NCBI RefSeq assembly: GCF_963662885.1 | Contig: NZ_OY760065.1 | Coordinates: forward strand, 382,001 to 446,000 | DNA: 64,000 nt | Reading direction: 5' to 3' | Source of the DNA: an uncultured Pseudodesulfovibrio sp. | GTDB taxonomy: Bacteria; Desulfobacterota; Desulfovibrionia; Desulfovibrionales; Desulfovibrionaceae | Shown: in pieces, positions 1-6,921 of the stretch | Position numbering within the stretch: position 1 is the first letter of the stretch | How the letters are laid out: every line of letters begins with the position of its first letter | Notes under the pieces: model-generated | What the model was told of the DNA's origin: nothing | The model's input: only the letters and a program-made list of their open reading frames with translations | Databases searched by the model: none | Made by a program: the position numbers and the translations under genes

Positions 1-10
1 GCCCCAAAAG

Positions 11-25
11 CCCAGGAGTTGCCCC
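11..25 (-). repeat. Left arm-type integrase site, overlaps the int RBS
   Basis: Read on the minus strand this is GGGGCAACTCCTGGG. It nearly matches the paired GGGGGCAAC elements at 9273-9293, in opposite orientation. Such inverted sites near both ends are typical arm-type binding sites of P4-like integrases. It covers the AGGAG of the integrase gene (14-18), so bound integrase could block its own translation start region. Confidence 0.5.
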
Positions 26-1246
26 ATGCCTTTGACCGATGTTTCTTGCCGAAATGCCAAGCCCAAGGAGAAAATCTACCGTCTTTTCGATGAGAAAGGG
101 CTCTATCTTGAAGTCTCCCCACGTGGGGGCAAGTGGTGGCGCTACAAGTACCGTTTTGGGGGCAAGGAGAAGCGGCTCTCTCTGGGCACCTATCCCGATG
201 TGAGTTTGTCCGAAGCCCGGAATAAACGCCGCGACTTCCGCAAGCTGCTCGACAACGGCCAAAACCCCTCTCGGGTTCGCCAGGAGAAGAAAGCGCTGGA
301 ACGTGCCGAGGGTGAAATCTTCCAGACTATCGCCCTGGAGTGGTTCGACCGCTACAAGCACACGTTTTCCAAGCCCTACGGCAAATCCATAATCCAACGT
401 CTTGAAAAGGACATATTCCCCTGGCTCGGACACCGAGCGATCAGGGAGTTGACCCCGCCTGAAATCCTCGCCTGTATCCGTCGCATTGAATCCAGGGGCG
501 CGGCTGAGACTGCCCGGAGGCAGATGCAGAAGGTCGGGCAGATAATGCGCTTTGCGGTCGCTACTGGCCGTGCTGAGCGCGATCCTACAAGGGACCTGCA
601 AGGCTCCGTCCCTCCTCCTGAAAGGAAGCATTTTGCGGCGATAACAGATGTGCGCGAAGTGGGCGCATTGCTGAACGCCATAGACGGCTATCACGGCCAG
701 CATGTGACCCGCTGCGCCCTGCGACTTGCCCCCCTGCTCTTCGTGCGTCCTGGCGAACTCCGCAAGGCTGAATGGACAGAGTTTGAACTGGAAGGCAAGA
801 CACCCACCTGGAGACTTCCCCCCGAAAAGATGAAGATGCGCCGCCCCCACCTTGTGCCGCTCTCTCGGCAAGCCGTTGACGTGCTGGAGGACCTCTACCC
901 CCTGACCGGATCGGGAAAGTACCTGTTTCCTGGCAACCGTGGCGACAAGCCTATCAGCGCGAACACCTTGAACGCGGCCTTACGCTATCTTGGGTACACC
1001 AATGAACAAATGACCGCCCACGGCTTCCGGGCTATGGCCTCCACCCTCTTGAACGAAACGGGCTGGGAACCGGATGTAATCGAGGCGCAACTGGCCCATA
1101 CCCCGAAGAACGCCATTCGGGCAGCATACAACAGAAGCCAATACTTGCCCCAGCGCCGCGAGATGATGCAGGCTTGGGCGGACTTCCTCGACAAGCTGAA
1201 AAATGGCGTAGACGGCAAGGTGGTGCCGATTTTCAAGCAAGCATAA
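26..1246 (+). CDS. int: P4-type tyrosine recombinase/integrase
   Basis: A 406-residue site-specific recombinase expected to integrate and excise the island. Residues 1-90 match the N-terminal arm-binding domain of P4-like integrases (DUF4102: LTDVSCRNAKPKEK, then RLSLGTYPDVSLSEAR). Residues 95-195 form the core-binding domain and 200-400 the catalytic domain. The catalytic set is visible: the first Arg in LLFVRPGELRKAEW, the HxxR motif in AHGFRAMASTLLNE, His in LAHTPKNAIRAAYNR and the Tyr nucleophile in that last stretch (SQYL is the other nearby Tyr). ATG 26 has AGGAG eight bases upstream. Length is normal for the family, so the gene appears intact. Its place at the extreme end next to the presumed tRNA fits the usual int-att layout. 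Confidence 0.95.
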   Translation: MPLTDVSCRNAKPKEKIYRLFDEKGLYLEVSPRGGKWWRYKYRFGGKEKRLSLGTYPDVSLSEARNKRRDFRKLLDNGQNPSRVRQEKKALERAEGEIFQTIALEWFDRYKHTFSKPYGKSIIQRLEKDIFPWLGHRAIRELTPPEILACIRRIESRGAAETARRQMQKVGQIMRFAVATGRAERDPTRDLQGSVPPPERKHFAAITDVREVGALLNAIDGYHGQHVTRCALRLAPLLFVRPGELRKAEWTEFELEGKTPTWRLPPEKMKMRRPHLVPLSRQAVDVLEDLYPLTGSGKYLFPGNRGDKPISANTLNAALRYLGYTNEQMTAHGFRAMASTLLNETGWEPDVIEAQLAHTPKNAIRAAYNRSQYLPQRREMMQAWADFLDKLKNGVDGKVVPIFKQA

Positions 1247-1274
1247 AGCCCATACCGGGCAAAAATAAGCGGCC

Positions 1275-1302
1275 CTGCCGGGGTGGTAGTAGCACCCCGC
1301 AG
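1275..1302 (+). other. Stem-loop between int and the next gene
   Basis: The arms CTGCCGGGGTG and CACCCCGCAG pair with one bulge around GTAGTAG. No T-run follows, so it is not a classic terminator. It may stabilise the transcript or attenuate read-through from int. Confidence 0.4.
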
Positions 1303-1334
1303 AGCCTAACCACTGACCTAACTGGAGGTCTATC

Positions 1335-1628
1335 ATGGCTGAGAAAAAGGTAGTTCAATCCCCCACCGCTGGCAACGGTATTTCCGAGCATGCACTTGAG
1401 CAAAGTTGCCTTGAACATGCTCACGAGATTGGAGAGATCGGGCATGCAGTCAATGCCATCAGTGAATTGCTCGACAACATCAGCGACAGAACGGGCAATG
1501 AGTCTTATAGCCAGGTGTTCGGCTCGGCTTACATGCTCGCTTCCCTTGGAAAGAGACTTTCCGACCTCGCAAGCGAGGTTGACGACATGCCGAGAAGATT
1601 CCGGGCAAAGGAGGTTGGCCATGAGTAG
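1335..1628 (+). CDS. Small hypothetical protein of the island
   Basis: A 97-residue acidic, mostly helical protein that I cannot assign to a family. The middle (HEIGEIGHAVNAISELLDNI, then YMLASLGKRLSDLASEVDDM) has heptad-like spacing and could form a helical hairpin. The start is well supported: GGAGG lies seven bases before ATG 1335. It overlaps the next gene by 8 bases, so the two are probably translationally coupled. No transmembrane segment or cysteine motif is seen. Position just after the integrase suggests an element-specific regulatory or accessory role, but this is inference only. Confidence 0.65.
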   Translation: MAEKKVVQSPTAGNGISEHALEQSCLEHAHEIGEIGHAVNAISELLDNISDRTGNESYSQVFGSAYMLASLGKRLSDLASEVDDMPRRFRAKEVGHE

Positions 1629-1875
1629 CGAACAACCCATTGAAAGCGAGCGCAAAAACTTGACTCCTACGACCCCCATCAAGTGCGGGGATAGCGAACC
1701 GAGCTTAAATCAATTGGTGGACAGAAACAGGGAACGTTCGGGCGTCCTTGCTGATTTTCTGATATATTTGGGAGAAAGCGGCCACCTGCCACTCGATGAA
1801 ACAGTTACCCATTTGTGGCGTCTTGCCGAGGAATGCAACAACGACCTGCGAGCTTTGCAAGCCGCTTTGAAGTAA
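1621..1875 (+). CDS. Small hypothetical protein, coupled to the preceding gene
   Basis: An 84-residue protein of unknown function. A longer frame extends upstream to 1390, but its extra sequence runs over the 97-residue gene and looks like an out-of-frame shadow. ATG 1621 follows AAAGGAGG with normal spacing, so I chose it. The N-terminal 35 residues are polar and probably disordered. The C-terminal half (SGVLADFLIYLGESGH, then WRLAEECNNDLRALQAALK) is predicted helical. The 8-base overlap with the gene before it points to one transcript and coupled translation. Confidence 0.65.
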   Translation: MSSEQPIESERKNLTPTTPIKCGDSEPSLNQLVDRNRERSGVLADFLIYLGESGHLPLDETVTHLWRLAEECNNDLRALQAALK

Positions 1876-1890
1876 CGAGTCAAACAAAGC

Positions 1891-1910
1891 GCCCCGCCTT
1901 CGGCTGGGGC
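1891..1910 (+). other. GC-rich hairpin after the small gene pair
   Basis: GCCCCGCC pairs with GGCTGGGGC (one bulge) around a short TTC loop. It is not followed by a T-run. It is the first of several strong structures packed into 1891-2017. Confidence 0.45.
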
Positions 1911-1920
1911 AGCATAGATT

Positions 1921-1987
1921 TCACGCCCTAGCCCGGGGATAGCTACCCCGGACGAAAGCCCCGGCCTCCCGCCGGGGTTGGGCGTGA
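1921..1987 (+). ncRNA. Candidate three-way-junction structured RNA (or folded DNA site)
   Basis: An outer stem of 8 perfect pairs (TCACGCCC 1921-1928 with GGGCGTGA 1980-1987) encloses two hairpins. Hairpin A has a 6-bp stem, CCGGGG 1933-1938 with CCCCGG 1946-1951. Hairpin B has a 7-bp stem, CCCCGGC 1959-1965 with GCCGGGG 1971-1977 and a 5-nt loop. The joining segment is ACGAAAG. No reverse transcriptase gene is nearby, so a retron is unlikely. It could be a leader RNA controlling the 2018 gene, an antisense-type regulator, or a replication or transfer signal. The fold is seen in the sequence; the role is unknown. Confidence 0.5.
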
Positions 1988-2000
1988 CGCAAACGGGAGA

Positions 2001-2017
2001 AGGCCACGGGAGGGCCT
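2001..2017 (+). promoter_or_regulatory. RBS-presenting hairpin upstream of the 2018 gene
   Basis: AGGCC 2001-2005 pairs with GGCCT 2013-2017. The loop carries the Shine-Dalgarno sequence GGGAGG (2008-2013), and the ATG begins at the base after the stem. Translation could therefore depend on this small stem, together with the larger structure just upstream. Confidence 0.4.
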
Positions 2018-2701
2018 ATGGAATTTTTCACCGATACCGCAGAAATCGAACATGTAATGAATCTTTTGCGAGAAGAAATCAGGATAGGAGCTTTAGGAGA
2101 CATAACCCCCCTAATTGATCGTATCATCCTCTCTCTCCAGACCCATGTGAAAGGGTTCAAGAATCTAGAGGAATATTCCCTTTTCATGGATTGCCAATCC
2201 TGTTCAGATGTTTTGCACTACAGCCCTTATTTTAAATACGATGACACGAGAGCAGCGGCAGATGCCTTGTGTACTCTTTTCTTTATGAAAGAAGATGCAA
2301 AGACCGAGAATCAAGACGACCTCTTTTCTCAGGTTCCGGAATTGGAGCAAAGGCTCAAGAGCGTATTGCTCTACAAATTCCAAGGACCGAGCGTGGCCGC
2401 TTCAATTTTGAGAAGCAAACGCCCCCCTCAGAGTAAAAAATTAGAAGGCGTATTCGCCTTTGCTTGTCATTGTGTCGACAACATCGGATTCGATGTAACA
2501 CCAAAACGTTGCTGGGATTCATTGGGAGAGGACGAAGAATGGCGTTATCGAGACAAAAGCGGCAACGAAATAGCTGTTTGGCTAAATGGTAACAATATTT
2601 GCCAGTCAATTTCTGGGCGAGAACCCTCTGAAATAACAAAGAATTCATTCAGAAAATATTTAACCGAGGCCAGGAAAATTCTGAATATAGATAAAAAATG
2701 A
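2018..2701 (+). CDS. Hypothetical protein of the island, 227 aa
   Basis: I do not recognise this protein. It is soluble, with no signal peptide or membrane segment. The N-terminal 130 residues are helical and acidic. The C-terminal third (from about residue 140, KKLEGVFAFACHCVDNIGFDVTP) looks like a separate small domain with several aromatic residues and a basic tail. Base composition is clearly more AT-rich than the integrase and the capsid gene, which suggests a different origin within the mosaic. The GGGAGG RBS sits in a hairpin loop just upstream. A regulatory or cargo role is possible, but the sequence gives no direct clue. Confidence 0.7.
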   Translation: MEFFTDTAEIEHVMNLLREEIRIGALGDITPLIDRIILSLQTHVKGFKNLEEYSLFMDCQSCSDVLHYSPYFKYDDTRAAADALCTLFFMKEDAKTENQDDLFSQVPELEQRLKSVLLYKFQGPSVAASILRSKRPPQSKKLEGVFAFACHCVDNIGFDVTPKRCWDSLGEDEEWRYRDKSGNEIAVWLNGNNICQSISGREPSEITKNSFRKYLTEARKILNIDKK

Positions 2702-2804
2702 TTCGGCGGTTGCGCAGATAACGACGAACTGCGCACCCAGTCTCATATAAAACCCTCATGTCAAACCGAGTCGTACTCTGGCTCAAATGATATGGAGGCT
2801 TTTT

Positions 2805-3020
2805 ATGGCATTGAACAATCCCGCTATGCCCACCGCTGGCTTTCTTCGAGCCAAGCAACTTCTCCAATTTATCCCAGTTAGTAAGGCCACCCTCTGGCGT
2901 TGGGTCAAAGACGGCCAATTCCCGGCTCCTACCAAGCTAGCAGAACGCACAACGGCATGGGATGTCGCTTCCGTCCGAGAGTGGATGGAGGAGCGCACCA
3001 AGGAAGGCAAGGCGGCTTAA
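2805..3020 (+). CDS. AlpA-family / MerR-like helix-turn-helix regulator
   Basis: A 71-residue DNA-binding protein of the AlpA/excisionase class, which in satellites and P4-like elements controls excision and early genes. The winged helix is visible: FLRAKQLLQFIPVSKATLWRW is the helix-turn-helix, and VKDGQFPAPTKLAERTTAWD is the wing typical of the family. WDVASVREWMEER closes the domain. The start at 2805 has GGAGG six bases upstream; an upstream in-frame extension to 2787 has no better support. The stop directly abuts the ATG of the RepA-like gene at 3021, so both belong to one operon. The family call is firm; the target is inferred. Confidence 0.88.
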   Translation: MALNNPAMPTAGFLRAKQLLQFIPVSKATLWRWVKDGQFPAPTKLAERTTAWDVASVREWMEERTKEGKAA

Positions 3021-4361
3021 ATGGCTACGCCAAACCCTTACCACGTTGCCGCTAAAACGAAACTCGAAAGCCTTTTCTTGGACGGCTATTCGTTCGACGA
3101 TGCGATCAGAATAGCCCAGGAGTGGACCAAAGAGACAGATAGCGAGATTGACAGCGATATTTTTATGAATCTCGCTGTCGAAGCAGAGCAGAAAGTTCTC
3201 GCTGAACGCTCCATGCTTCAAGATAGCTCAAGGTTTCGGCTTGTACCTCTTGGCGAACTCCTGACGGCCCCAAAGCCCACGGAATGGCTCATTCGTGACT
3301 ACCTAGAAGCTCAAAGTCTGGCTTGCTTGTTTGGAGCATCTGGCTCCATGAAAACATTTGTGGCTCTCGATATGGCCTTGTGTTGCGCCGCTGGCCTTCC
3401 TTGGCATGGCGTGAACGCTCCGCTCCCTGGTCCGGTTGTGTATGTGGCTGGCGAGGGATCCAGGGGCCTCTCGAAGCGCATCCAGGCTTGGCTTGTAGGG
3501 CATGGCCAGGTAGCTAATACAATCCCATTCTTTGTGGCTTCAGCTGGCGTTGAAATACGTGACCCCGAAAGCTTGAATGAAGCGATGAGCGCGATAAACT
3601 TTCTTGCCTCTTGGCACGGCAGCCCCCGCTTGATTGTTCTGGACACACTCGCCCGTTGCTTCGGTCCAGGGGACGAAAACTCTACCTCGGACATGAGCGG
3701 GTTTGTGGCTCGCCTGGACGAACTGCGCTCGATGTTTGGTTGTGCCGTCCTCGTGGTGCATCACACCGGGCTCAGCGAGAAAGAACGAGCACGGGGAGCT
3801 TCCTCCTGGCGGGCGGCCCTGGACATGGAATATCGCCTGGACAAGCGCGATGACCTTAGAATCCTGACCTGTACCAAGTGCAAGGACTTCGAGCCCCCGC
3901 AGAACATAGCCTTCACCTATGAGCAGATGGAGACGGGCTGGGCCGATGAAGAAACCGGAGCGCCCATTACTTCGGTTGTCCTGCACAAAACAGATTCCGA
4001 CGTTTCCAAGGTGGCGAAACAGCGGCCATTGACCGGGGCAAAGAAGATCGCGCTTGATACTCTCTGCCAGTGTTGCAACCCCGGAGGGTGGACACACATA
4101 GATGAATGGCGCGATGCCTGTTACGGCGCTGGAATCACTCCATCCAGCTCTCCAGACACCAAAGGCCGGACATTCAGACGAGCGGTTAGCGACCTGCGCG
4201 ACCTCGATTTAATCCACGTCAAAGGCGACTTCTATTGCCCATCCGGACAAGCGGACAAGTCCCGGGCATGTCCGGCTTTGTCCAGTTGTCCTAATCCGGA
4301 CGGACACGGACACACCCCTTTAGGGGTGTCCGGTTGTCCGGTCAAAGGAGAGGCAGCTTGA
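3021..4361 (+). CDS. repA: RepA-like AAA (AAA_25) helicase, replication protein
   Basis: A 446-residue RecA-fold ATPase of the RepA/AAA_25 group, used as replicative helicase by plasmids and satellites. Walker A is GASGSMKTF near residue 110, Walker B is LIVLDTLARCFG near residue 207, and a sensor segment VLVVHHTG lies near residue 247. The preceding PTEWLIRDYLEAQSLACLFG is typical of the family. A C-terminal winged-helix-like part (KKIALDTLCQCC, then FRRAVSDLRDLDLIHVKGDFYC) follows. The last 40 residues are low complexity and coincide with clustered GTCC/GGAC repeats in the DNA. No primase domain is seen, so a host primase may be needed. It overlaps the nuclease start by four bases. Autonomous replication of the excised island is likely. 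Confidence 0.88.
   Translation: MATPNPYHVAAKTKLESLFLDGYSFDDAIRIAQEWTKETDSEIDSDIFMNLAVEAEQKVLAERSMLQDSSRFRLVPLGELLTAPKPTEWLIRDYLEAQSLACLFGASGSMKTFVALDMALCCAAGLPWHGVNAPLPGPVVYVAGEGSRGLSKRIQAWLVGHGQVANTIPFFVASAGVEIRDPESLNEAMSAINFLASWHGSPRLIVLDTLARCFGPGDENSTSDMSGFVARLDELRSMFGCAVLVVHHTGLSEKERARGASSWRAALDMEYRLDKRDDLRILTCTKCKDFEPPQNIAFTYEQMETGWADEETGAPITSVVLHKTDSDVSKVAKQRPLTGAKKIALDTLCQCCNPGGWTHIDEWRDACYGAGITPSSSPDTKGRTFRRAVSDLRDLDLIHVKGDFYCPSGQADKSRACPALSSCPNPDGHGHTPLGVSGCPVKGEAA
4242..4340 (+). repeat. Clustered GTCCGG/GGAC repeats with a palindrome, possible origin
   Basis: About ten GTCC or GGAC elements, several as TGTCCGG, fall within 100 bases at the 3' end of repA, in both orientations. They end in a perfect inverted repeat, ACACCCCT-TT-AGGGGTGT (4312-4329). 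Iteron-like arrays inside or next to rep genes often serve as replication origins. A terminator-like or attenuator role for the palindrome is an alternative. Confidence 0.4.
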
Positions 4362-4816
4362 AAATCGTCCGCGACAACCGGGAGCAATCCCCCTTCCATT
4401 TCGTTGGCGAACAGTACGAGGGCGTGACTGTGGTCGAGGGAACTTTGGCAACGGGCGACTACAGCCTTGCCGGACTCGAAAGCAGGGTGGCGGTTGAGCG
4501 GAAGTCCTTGGCTGACTTCGTGGCGTCCATCTCGACAGGGCGTGACCGCTTCGAGCGGGAGCTGGCCAGGGCTAGGGGGCTGGATGCTTTCATGGTGGTG
4601 GTCGAAGCCCCGTTCAGCGACTTGGCAGCCGGAAGCTATCGCAGTCGCATGAAGCCGAAGGCCGCGACACAGACCGTTTACAGCTTTATGTCCCGATACC
4701 GGGCAACCTTCCACTTCGCTCAGAACAGGGCATGGGCCGAATACGCCACATTTCACTTTCTGCGGCATTACGCCCGTCAGATGGAGCGAGAGTACAAGGC
4801 AGCGGTGGCAGCATAG
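4358..4816 (+). CDS. ERCC4-domain nuclease
   Basis: A compact 152-residue XPF/Mus81-type nuclease. The catalytic signature VAVERKSLADFVASI (ERKxxxD) is present, preceded by the metal-site Asp in LATGDYSLAGL and the N-terminal KIVRDNREQSPF typical of phage ERCC4 proteins. The usual C-terminal HhH tandem of eukaryotic members is absent, as in phage forms. I chose TTG 4358, which has AAAGGAG seven bases upstream and overlaps the repA stop, over TTG 4334. Phage and satellite homologues act in replication or in processing branched DNA before packaging. Here the gene directly precedes the cos-like repeats, so a role in resolving concatemers is plausible but inferred. Confidence 0.85.
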   Translation: MKIVRDNREQSPFHFVGEQYEGVTVVEGTLATGDYSLAGLESRVAVERKSLADFVASISTGRDRFERELARARGLDAFMVVVEAPFSDLAAGSYRSRMKPKAATQTVYSFMSRYRATFHFAQNRAWAEYATFHFLRHYARQMEREYKAAVAA

Positions 4817-4860
4817 GGGGGGGGGCTGTCAAAGTCTGGAACGTCCGTTTGATAGACCGT
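4816..4860 (+). repeat. cos-like site, copy 1, with G-tract
   Basis: Ten G residues (4816-4825) are followed by CTGTCAAAGTCTGG and, 14 bases later, TAGACCGT (4853-4860). GTCT and AGAC form a spaced dyad. A G-run followed by GTCAAA(A)GTCT is an arrangement I associate with cos regions beside terS in HK97-like phages; this is recalled, not checked. Copy 2 at 4925-4960 matches it at 26 of 36 aligned positions. Confidence 0.45.
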
Positions 4861-4924
4861 TGGTGGAAGATTAGAAAATAGTTTCGTGAAAAAAACGGGG
4901 TGCTTTTTGGCTGCAACTGGGAGC

Positions 4925-4960
4925 CTGTCAAAAGTCTAGGACTGCCTACTTGTAGACCGT
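4925..4960 (+). repeat. cos-like site, copy 2
   Basis: CTGTCAAAAGTCTA and TTGTAGACCGT enclose the centre. GTCTA 4934-4938 and TAGAC 4953-4957 form a perfect 5-bp dyad spaced by 14 bases. It is a direct repeat of 4826-4860. A short further CTGTCAAAA lies at 4983-4991. A staggered-cut or binding site for terminase is the leading idea. Confidence 0.45.
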
Positions 4961-4990
4961 GTTGATTAAGAAACTTTTCATTCTGTCAAA

Positions 4991-5242
4991 ATGAAGGATC
5001 AAAATTTGAGCCAGCTTGAAGACCTGATTGCCACTATTGAGCACGCCAAGGAAGGTATGTCTTCCATTGACGCCGCTAAGGCTTTCTTGCTGGCACATGA
5101 AGGTGATCGCATTAAGAAAGTTGGGCCACAGGACAGGCGACATTGTATTACACGGCTATGGAGTGAGGGCTATTCAACAAAACGAATTGCACTATCTTTC
5201 GGAATCACTGAAAGACATGTCCGTAGAATACTCTTTCGGTAG
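4991..5242 (+). CDS. Small helix-turn-helix protein between the cos-like sites and the capsid gene
   Basis: An 83-residue protein with a C-terminal helix-turn-helix (ITRLWSEGYSTKRIALSFGITERHVRRIL, residues about 54-82). The N-terminal half is helical (LEDLIATIEHAKEGMSSIDAAKAFLLAHE). In HK97-like phages the gene directly after cos usually encodes the small terminase subunit, which has a similar N-terminal HTH but is larger. It may therefore be a minimal TerS-like DNA-recognition protein, or simply a late-gene regulator. The start at 4991 lacks a strong RBS. An internal ATG at 5056 has AAGGAAGG close upstream and is an alternative that would remove 22 residues. The DNA-binding call is fair; the packaging role is inferred. 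Confidence 0.65.
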   Translation: MKDQNLSQLEDLIATIEHAKEGMSSIDAAKAFLLAHEGDRIKKVGPQDRRHCITRLWSEGYSTKRIALSFGITERHVRRILFR

Positions 5243-5325
5243 TGGTTAATTTTAGGACCTCCTTTGCAAGATTTTGTCCGCGTCAAAAGATATAGTCTTA
5301 TCAAAGAATATCGAAGGAGATTACC

Positions 5326-6513
5326 ATGAATGGAATTCAAAATTATCGAGAGGAGCGAGTTGCCAAGGCGAAGGAATATCGCGGCCTCCTCGACCAAAAC
5401 CATGGCAAGCTGTCGAAGGCTGTAGTGGCCAAGCTCGACAATCTAGAGCGAGACATAACCGCACTGGATGAGTACATTGACCGCCATGAAAAAATGTTGG
5501 CTATCGAAGGAGACAGGATCGCCAGTGGCGGCAACACTAGTAACCTTCCTGGAGATGTCTCAAAGGGGTATCGGGAGATCGCCGACTTTGCGCGAGGTCT
5601 TCTGCCTCAAGCCTCGATGACAGAAGGAACCGGCAGCGAAGGCGGGTACACTGTTCCCCACCAGATGAGCCAAATCATCCGAGAGGTTGCCCGCGACTAC
5701 TCGGCTATCCGCCGCCTGGCCTCTATCGAAGAGACTGACACCGATATCAGTAAGTACCATGTCCCGGTCATGGTCTCCGGGGCCGTAGCCGTTGCCAAAG
5801 GCGAGACTGACGCCAGACCGGAAACGACTGCACCGGAATTCACGGAAATCGCCATGCCGGATGGTGAATACTACACCAACATTGCACTTACTCAGCGATT
5901 GCTCGATGATGGTCCCAACATCGGGCAGCTTGTGGTGCGAAAGATTGGTGAAGCATTTGGCGCCGCCGAGGGGCAAGACTTTATCACCGGCAACGCCATC
6001 AACAAACCGAAAGGCTTCCTCGACGGCACAATCAATGCCCTGGACGATGACTCCAGGACATTCGGTGATTTGAAGTACATCCCAACCGGCATCATCTCCC
6101 CGGCATCGATCACCGGTGATTCTATCATTGACATGGTGCACGACCTGCGCGGCGCATATCGCCGTAATGGTGTGTTCATCATGAACAGCGCTACGCTGGC
6201 GGCCGTTCGCAAGCTCAAGGACGGCGAAAGCCGTTATCTCTTCCAGTCCCGGCTGTCTGACAAAAACCCGGATACGCTTGTTGGCTACCCTATCGAAATC
6301 GACGATTTCATGCCCGATATCGCCGAGGGTGCATACCCCATTGCCTTTGGTGACTGGAAGGCAGGGTATCTGATTCTTGATCGCCACAAGATGACCATGC
6401 TTCGAGATCCATACTCCAACAAGCCCTATGTTCACCTGTACGCGACCAAGCGCGTGAGCGGCAAGATCGTGGACAGCAACGCCATCCGCGTGCTGAAGAT
6501 CGCGACCAGCTAA
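5326..6513 (+). CDS. HK97-fold phage major capsid protein
   Basis: A 395-residue major capsid protein. Residues 1-100 form the delta (scaffolding) domain, a charged coiled-coil region. The mature part would begin near residue 101 at EGTGSEGGYTVPHQMSQII, the usual boundary pattern. Downstream landmarks are the N-arm/E-loop region (IRRLASIEETDTDISKYHVP), ITGNAINKPKGFLDG, the A-domain stretch FIMNSATLAAVRKLKD and VGYPIEIDDFMPDI near the end. Length and order are those of intact family members and the RBS AAGGAG is good. No prohead protease, portal or terminase gene is found beside it, so maturation would need a helper phage. This lone capsid gene is the most striking part of the island. Confidence 0.95.
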   Translation: MNGIQNYREERVAKAKEYRGLLDQNHGKLSKAVVAKLDNLERDITALDEYIDRHEKMLAIEGDRIASGGNTSNLPGDVSKGYREIADFARGLLPQASMTEGTGSEGGYTVPHQMSQIIREVARDYSAIRRLASIEETDTDISKYHVPVMVSGAVAVAKGETDARPETTAPEFTEIAMPDGEYYTNIALTQRLLDDGPNIGQLVVRKIGEAFGAAEGQDFITGNAINKPKGFLDGTINALDDDSRTFGDLKYIPTGIISPASITGDSIIDMVHDLRGAYRRNGVFIMNSATLAAVRKLKDGESRYLFQSRLSDKNPDTLVGYPIEIDDFMPDIAEGAYPIAFGDWKAGYLILDRHKMTMLRDPYSNKPYVHLYATKRVSGKIVDSNAIRVLKIATS

Positions 6514-6573
6514 GCGGACAGCATAATAGACCTCCTGTCCAGACATGGTGTTGACGCGCCATGAATGGACATC

Positions 6574-6613
6574 AAGGGCCGGGGTGTTCTGGATGCTCCC
6601 CCGGCCCTTTTCT
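6574..6613 (+). terminator. Rho-independent terminator after the capsid gene
   Basis: AAGGGCCGGGG (6574-6584) pairs perfectly with CCCCGGCCCTT (6599-6609), followed by a T-rich TTTTC tail. It would end the repA-to-capsid transcript. Confidence 0.8.
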
Positions 6614-6652
6614 TGAACAACACTATTTCAGTAATCTAGGAGAATCTGAGAT

Positions 6653-6832
6653 ATGGGAACCAATCCGGTAAATAAATTGGTGCAGCCTGATTTTACCACG
6701 GCCAGCGATGCAGCCACCTACAAGGCCAATATCGATGGCGCTGCCAATGTGATGAAACAGGTGGCGGCAGCGTTTGCCCCCAGCGCCCAGGACACGCCAG
6801 ACATGACCGTCCTGATTCGTGAGGGAAACTAG
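6653..6832 (+). pseudogene. Truncated N-terminus of a phage virion/tail protein
   Basis: A 59-codon frame with AGGAG ten bases before ATG 6653. The product (VQPDFTTASDAATYKANIDG, then FAPSAQDTPDMTVLIREGN) resembles the first 60 residues of phage structural or tail-fibre proteins, which normally continue with AGxLFxG. Here a TAG (6830-6832) falls exactly at the x, and the next codons read LFCG before the frame decays and stops near 6926. This indicates a nonsense mutation followed by loss of the rest of the gene. It is too short to be a working tail protein, though the short peptide could still be made. The family resemblance is from memory. Confidence 0.55.
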
Positions 6833-6921
6833 TTGTTCTGTGGCAGGTCCGAGTCTGCGGTCTATGGCGCGACAGCCCATTGCTCTGGTGGGAAGGGCCG
6901 GGGTTGCAAGAATGCCCGGGG

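Noticed and set aside
1921..1987. Retron msr/msd interpretation of the folded segment
   Set aside because: No reverse transcriptase gene lies in the island, and the fold is too short for an msr-msd pair.
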